DNA from: JAZKFT01 sp043760535
GTDB lineage: Bacteria; Bacteroidota; Bacteroidia; Chitinophagales; Chitinophagaceae
Assembly (NCBI GenBank): GCA_043760535.1
Contig: JAYUOV010000329.1
Location: 1 to 7,705, forward strand
Reading direction: 5' to 3'
DNA: 7,705 nt
Shown here: positions 4,961-7,705 of the stretch, one piece after another
Layout: each line of letters starts with the position of its first letter
Position numbering within the stretch: the first letter of the stretch is position 1
The notes under the pieces: generated by a model
What the model was told of the DNA's origin: nothing
Seen by the model: only the letters and a program-made list of their open reading frames with translations
Database searches by the model: none
Program-made: the position numbers and the translations under genes

Positions 4961-7399
4961 ATGAAAATTAAGTTAATGATATTGTTGTTGTTTTGTTGCA
5001 ATGCTTTATTTTCTCGAACAACAACTGTTACCGGAAAATTAGGCACTGCTGATAGCAGCATTGTAGAAGATGGTATTGTAGCTGTTAAAGGCACAAGGTA
5101 TTTTGCAGAAGTTGATGGCAACGGAAAGTTTAGTATTAAAAATGTGCCTTACGGTACTTACACCATCATTGCTTTGGCATTGGGTAAACAAACAACAGAA
5201 CAACAAATTGTAATAGATAAACCTGTAGTAGCTATAAATTTTATTTTATCCAACCTGCCAGCAAAAGAATTAGATGAAGTAATTGTAAGGCAGCAGCAGG
5301 AAAAAGCATTAGGCATCGTACGTTTAAAATCAGTACAAAATTTTACAGTGTTTGAGGGTAAAAAAAATGAGGTGGTTTTATTAAATAATATTATTGCCAA
5401 TACCGCTACCAATAATGCTAGGCAAATTTATGGTACTATTACCGGCTTAAATATTTGGGAAAGCGATGGCGGCGGATTGCAATTGGGTATTGGTGGCAGA
5501 GGTTTAAGCCCTAACAGAACATCCAACTTTAATACCCGGCAAAATGGATATGATATTAGTGCCGATGCACTTGGTTATCCGGAGAGTTATTACACACCAG
5601 CCACAGAAGCTATTGAAAGAATTGAAGTGATACGTGGTGCTGCATCTTTACAATATGGGACACAATTTGGCGGTACGGTAAATTTTCAATTTAAAAAAGG
5701 AAGAAAAGATACGCCGTTTGAGTATGTGGGCAGGCAAACTGTTGGCTCATGGAATTTTATTAATTCATTCAACAGCATTGGTGGTACATCAAAAAATAAA
5801 AAGCTTAACTACTATGCTTTTTACCAACGCAAGCAAGGCGATGGGTGGAGGCCAAATAGCAGGTACGATGTAAATAATGTGTATGTGCAATTTAATTATC
5901 AACTAGGTAACAAAACAAATGTGGGAGCTGAATATACACATATGGATTATTTGGCAAAGCAAGCAGGCGGTTTAACCGATGCCATATTTAACCAAAACCC
6001 CAGGCAAAGTGTACGTAACCGCAACTGGTTTAATGTAAACTGGAATTTATTTGCATTAACTATTACTCACAAATTTTCTCCGGCAACTCAATTAAACATT
6101 CGCAATTTTGGTTTGCTGGCACAGCGGCAATCACTGGGCAATTTAGAACGAATTAATGTAGTTGACTTTAACCAAAGAAGAACATTAATTGACGGGCAAT
6201 TTAAAAATATAGGCAGCGAAGTTCGCTTACTGCACCGTTACAAAGCAGGTAAACAAACTAATGTTTTACTGGCTGGTGTACGTATTTATATTGGTAACAC
6301 TACAGCTAGGCAGGGAGAAGGAGATAGTTTAAGCGGCCCTAACTTTTCTTATCGTAACCCAAATAATGTAGAGGGCAGCGATTATACATTTCCAAATTAT
6401 AACTATGCAGCCTTTGCAGAGCATATTTTTAATGTAACAAATAAACTAAGTATTACACCGGGTGTACGTTTTGAAAACATTCAAACTTTTTCCGACGGTT
6501 ATTACAGGCAACGGGTGTTTGATTTTGCTGGCAATATTATAGTTGATAATAAAATAAACGAAGCCCTTTTTAAAAAGAGAACCTTCGCAATTGCTGGAAT
6601 TGGCATTAGTTATAAAGCCAAACCGCAACTAGAGATTTACGGAAATATTTCTCAAAATTACCGGGCAATTAATTTTACCGACTTGCGTATACAAAACCCC
6701 AATTTTGTAATTGACAGCAACCTTACCGATGAAAAAGGTTTTACTGCCGACTTTGGTATAAGAGGCAATGTAGCAAACGTTTTTAATTACGAAGTAACTG
6801 CCTTTTATCTGTACTACAACAATCGGATAGGACAAATATTAAAGGCAGACCAGCCACCATTATTTTTAGATTACCGGTTAAGAACCAATGTAGCTGCCAG
6901 CCGCAATATTGGTATTGAAAGTTTTGCATCTGTTAATATTGCACGGCTTATAAAATCATTTTCTGCTAAAACTGACTTTACAGTTTTTGTAAATGCTTCT
7001 GTTTTAAATGCCCGTTATATAAAAAGTAAAGATGCCAGCATACAAAATAAAGAAGTGGAAATGGTGCCCCCTTATATTATCCGCAGTGGTACTACTTTTA
7101 AAAAACCAAAATGGAAAGCAAGTTTCCAAATAAATTATGTAGCACAGCATTTTAGCGATGCTACCAATGCCACACTAACTTCTACTGCGGTAGAAGGTGT
7201 AATACTTGCTTACACTGTGGCAGATATTTCTGCATCTTACCAAGTAAAAAAATGGCTGAGCTTTGAATTTTCTTGTAATAATTTATTTGATGAAAAGTAT
7301 TTTACCCGCCGGGCAGAATCTTATCCGGGACCGGGTATAATACCAAGTGATGGAAGGAGTTTTTTTGTAACAATGCAATTCAACTTCTTGAGAAAGTAA
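4961..7399 (+). CDS. TonB-dependent outer-membrane receptor, FecA-like
   Basis: This 812-residue protein has a Sec signal (residues 1-18, KIKLMILLLFCC core, ALFS before the cut), a carboxypeptidase-regulatory-like domain (about 22-95; GNGKFSIKNVPYGTYTI), a TonB-box-like LDEVIV (104-109), a plug domain (about 115-245) and a 22-strand-type barrel to the end. The plug is of the FecA kind: GKKNEVVLL, TGLNIWESDG, GIGGRGLSPNRTSNFNTRQN, the RQNGYDISAD element (193-202), YPESYYTP, and IERIEVIRGAASLQYGTQFGG (218-238). The barrel ends in a region with NNLFDEKYFTRRAESYPGPG, as usual for the family. FecA-type receptors import ferric citrate and related iron chelates; the actual ligand cannot be read from sequence. 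The gene starts after an A-rich leader (AAAAAAAGAGG abutting the ATG). It is last in the row and follows the HTTM gene by 174 bp, so it may have its own promoter or share the operon transcript. The C-terminus is FNFLRK, with three residues after the usual terminal Phe. Confidence 0.95.
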   Translation: MKIKLMILLLFCCNALFSRTTTVTGKLGTADSSIVEDGIVAVKGTRYFAEVDGNGKFSIKNVPYGTYTIIALALGKQTTEQQIVIDKPVVAINFILSNLPAKELDEVIVRQQQEKALGIVRLKSVQNFTVFEGKKNEVVLLNNIIANTATNNARQIYGTITGLNIWESDGGGLQLGIGGRGLSPNRTSNFNTRQNGYDISADALGYPESYYTPATEAIERIEVIRGAASLQYGTQFGGTVNFQFKKGRKDTPFEYVGRQTVGSWNFINSFNSIGGTSKNKKLNYYAFYQRKQGDGWRPNSRYDVNNVYVQFNYQLGNKTNVGAEYTHMDYLAKQAGGLTDAIFNQNPRQSVRNRNWFNVNWNLFALTITHKFSPATQLNIRNFGLLAQRQSLGNLERINVVDFNQRRTLIDGQFKNIGSEVRLLHRYKAGKQTNVLLAGVRIYIGNTTARQGEGDSLSGPNFSYRNPNNVEGSDYTFPNYNYAAFAEHIFNVTNKLSITPGVRFENIQTFSDGYYRQRVFDFAGNIIVDNKINEALFKKRTFAIAGIGISYKAKPQLEIYGNISQNYRAINFTDLRIQNPNFVIDSNLTDEKGFTADFGIRGNVANVFNYEVTAFYLYYNNRIGQILKADQPPLFLDYRLRTNVAASRNIGIESFASVNIARLIKSFSAKTDFTVFVNASVLNARYIKSKDASIQNKEVEMVPPYIIRSGTTFKKPKWKASFQINYVAQHFSDATNATLTSTAVEGVILAYTVADISASYQVKKWLSFEFSCNNLFDEKYFTRRAESYPGPGIIPSDGRSFFVTMQFNFLRK

Positions 7400-7705
7400 C
7401 CATCTGACACTTTTAAAAATTAGTTTCTTCCATTCATTTTCCATTCATTCAGCATTTTAAAAGAGCTAAAAATATAATACCAAAAATAAGTTTTGTATAA
7501 TATCGAAACAGATTAGCTGTAAAAGGCTTCACTTTAATTGTAAGTCTGATGTAAGAGTTGTTAATAATAGTATGGTAATATTGGTATAGACGAAGATGAA
7601 ATGCAAAGTATCCGTTTTACCAACCCCATATTTAAATATCAATACTACGGCATCACCTTTGCACGATGCAAGATGAGAAATTAAACAAGTCAGATCAAAT
7701 GCGTC
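7400..7705. other. Gene-free 3' flank
   Basis: These 306 bases are AT-rich and carry frequent stops on the + strand. I see no recognisable protein, no tRNA or rRNA, and no GC-rich terminator hairpin behind the receptor gene. A 9-base inverted pair, CTTTTAAAA (7410-7418) and TTTTAAAAG (7455-7463), flanks the tandem repeat at 7428-7449, but it is pure AT apart from its ends and weak as a terminator. On the - strand a frame stays open from the window edge to a stop at 7529-7531, but its translation matches nothing I know. The next gene presumably starts beyond the window. Confidence 0.6.
7428..7449. repeat. Perfect 11-base tandem duplication downstream of the receptor gene
   Basis: TTCCATTCATT occurs twice back to back (7428-7438 and 7439-7449). 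It lies 28 bp after the receptor stop. Its ATTCA-rich units resemble those of the reverse-oriented heptads at 4849-4876, which suggests both belong to one class of short gap repeats in this genome. Confidence 0.6.

Noticed and set aside
7487..7495. TAAGTTTTG as a Bacteroidota -7 promoter box (TAnnTTTG)
   Set aside because: It has one base too many, lacks a fitting -33 element, and no gene follows within the window.
7601..7684. Small + strand open frame of 27 codons beginning MQSIRFTNPIF
   Set aside because: Too short, no ribosome site and no known family. A remnant of a larger gene is possible, but in-frame stops just upstream give no support.
7529..7705. Open - strand frame running in from the right edge of the window (about 58 codons)
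   Set aside because: No start is visible, no motif is recognisable, and this length is not surprising for AT-rich non-coding DNA.
1..7705. CRISPR arrays, tRNA or rRNA genes, insertion sequences, toxin-antitoxin or phage-defence genes
   Set aside because: No regularly spaced repeats, cloverleaf sequences, transposase motifs or defence domains were seen on either strand.

Overview
The window comes from a low-GC member of the Bacteroidota, most likely the Chitinophagaceae or a close relative. The signs are AT-rich coding sequence, A-rich leaders without good Shine-Dalgarno sites, three short lipoprotein signals ending in Ser-Cys or Ala-Cys, and a TonB-dependent receptor with the N-terminal carboxypeptidase-regulatory-like domain typical of this phylum. 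The lineage is inferred from style, not from a marker gene.

All recognisable genes lie on the + strand in one probable operon or supra-operon. In order they are: the 3' end of a di-haem oxidoreductase (DUF1111 family), apparently frameshifted near its end (1-316); a DUF4856-like lipoprotein (353-1492); a terminator-like hairpin (1513-1547); an imelysin-family lipoprotein (1562-2680); a YceI-family lipoprotein (2775-3431); an HTTM membrane protein related to vitamin K-dependent gamma-carboxylase (3434-4786); a 174-bp gap with inverted heptad-type repeats (4787-4960); and a FecA-like TonB-dependent receptor (4961-7399). The last 306 bases hold no gene I can support.

The set looks like a variant of an envelope iron-related locus that recurs in Bacteroidota: TonB receptor, HTTM protein, imelysin, di-haem oxidoreductase and DUF4856 lipoprotein. 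A reasonable model is that the receptor imports an iron complex, the imelysin and DUF4856 lipoproteins bind iron or its carrier at the envelope, the di-haem protein does redox chemistry in the periplasm, and the HTTM protein performs an unknown membrane reaction, perhaps on a quinone or an isoprenoid. YceI proteins bind isoprenoid-type lipids, so a YceI gene 2 bp from the HTTM gene is suggestive. The joint function is inference; the family assignments rest on motifs visible in the translations.

The points most worth a second look are the homopolymer frameshift in the di-haem gene, the YceI-HTTM coupling with conserved carboxylase-type Lys and His, the degenerate imelysin motif, the surface-export-like tail of the DUF4856 lipoprotein, and the paired heptad repeats before the receptor gene.
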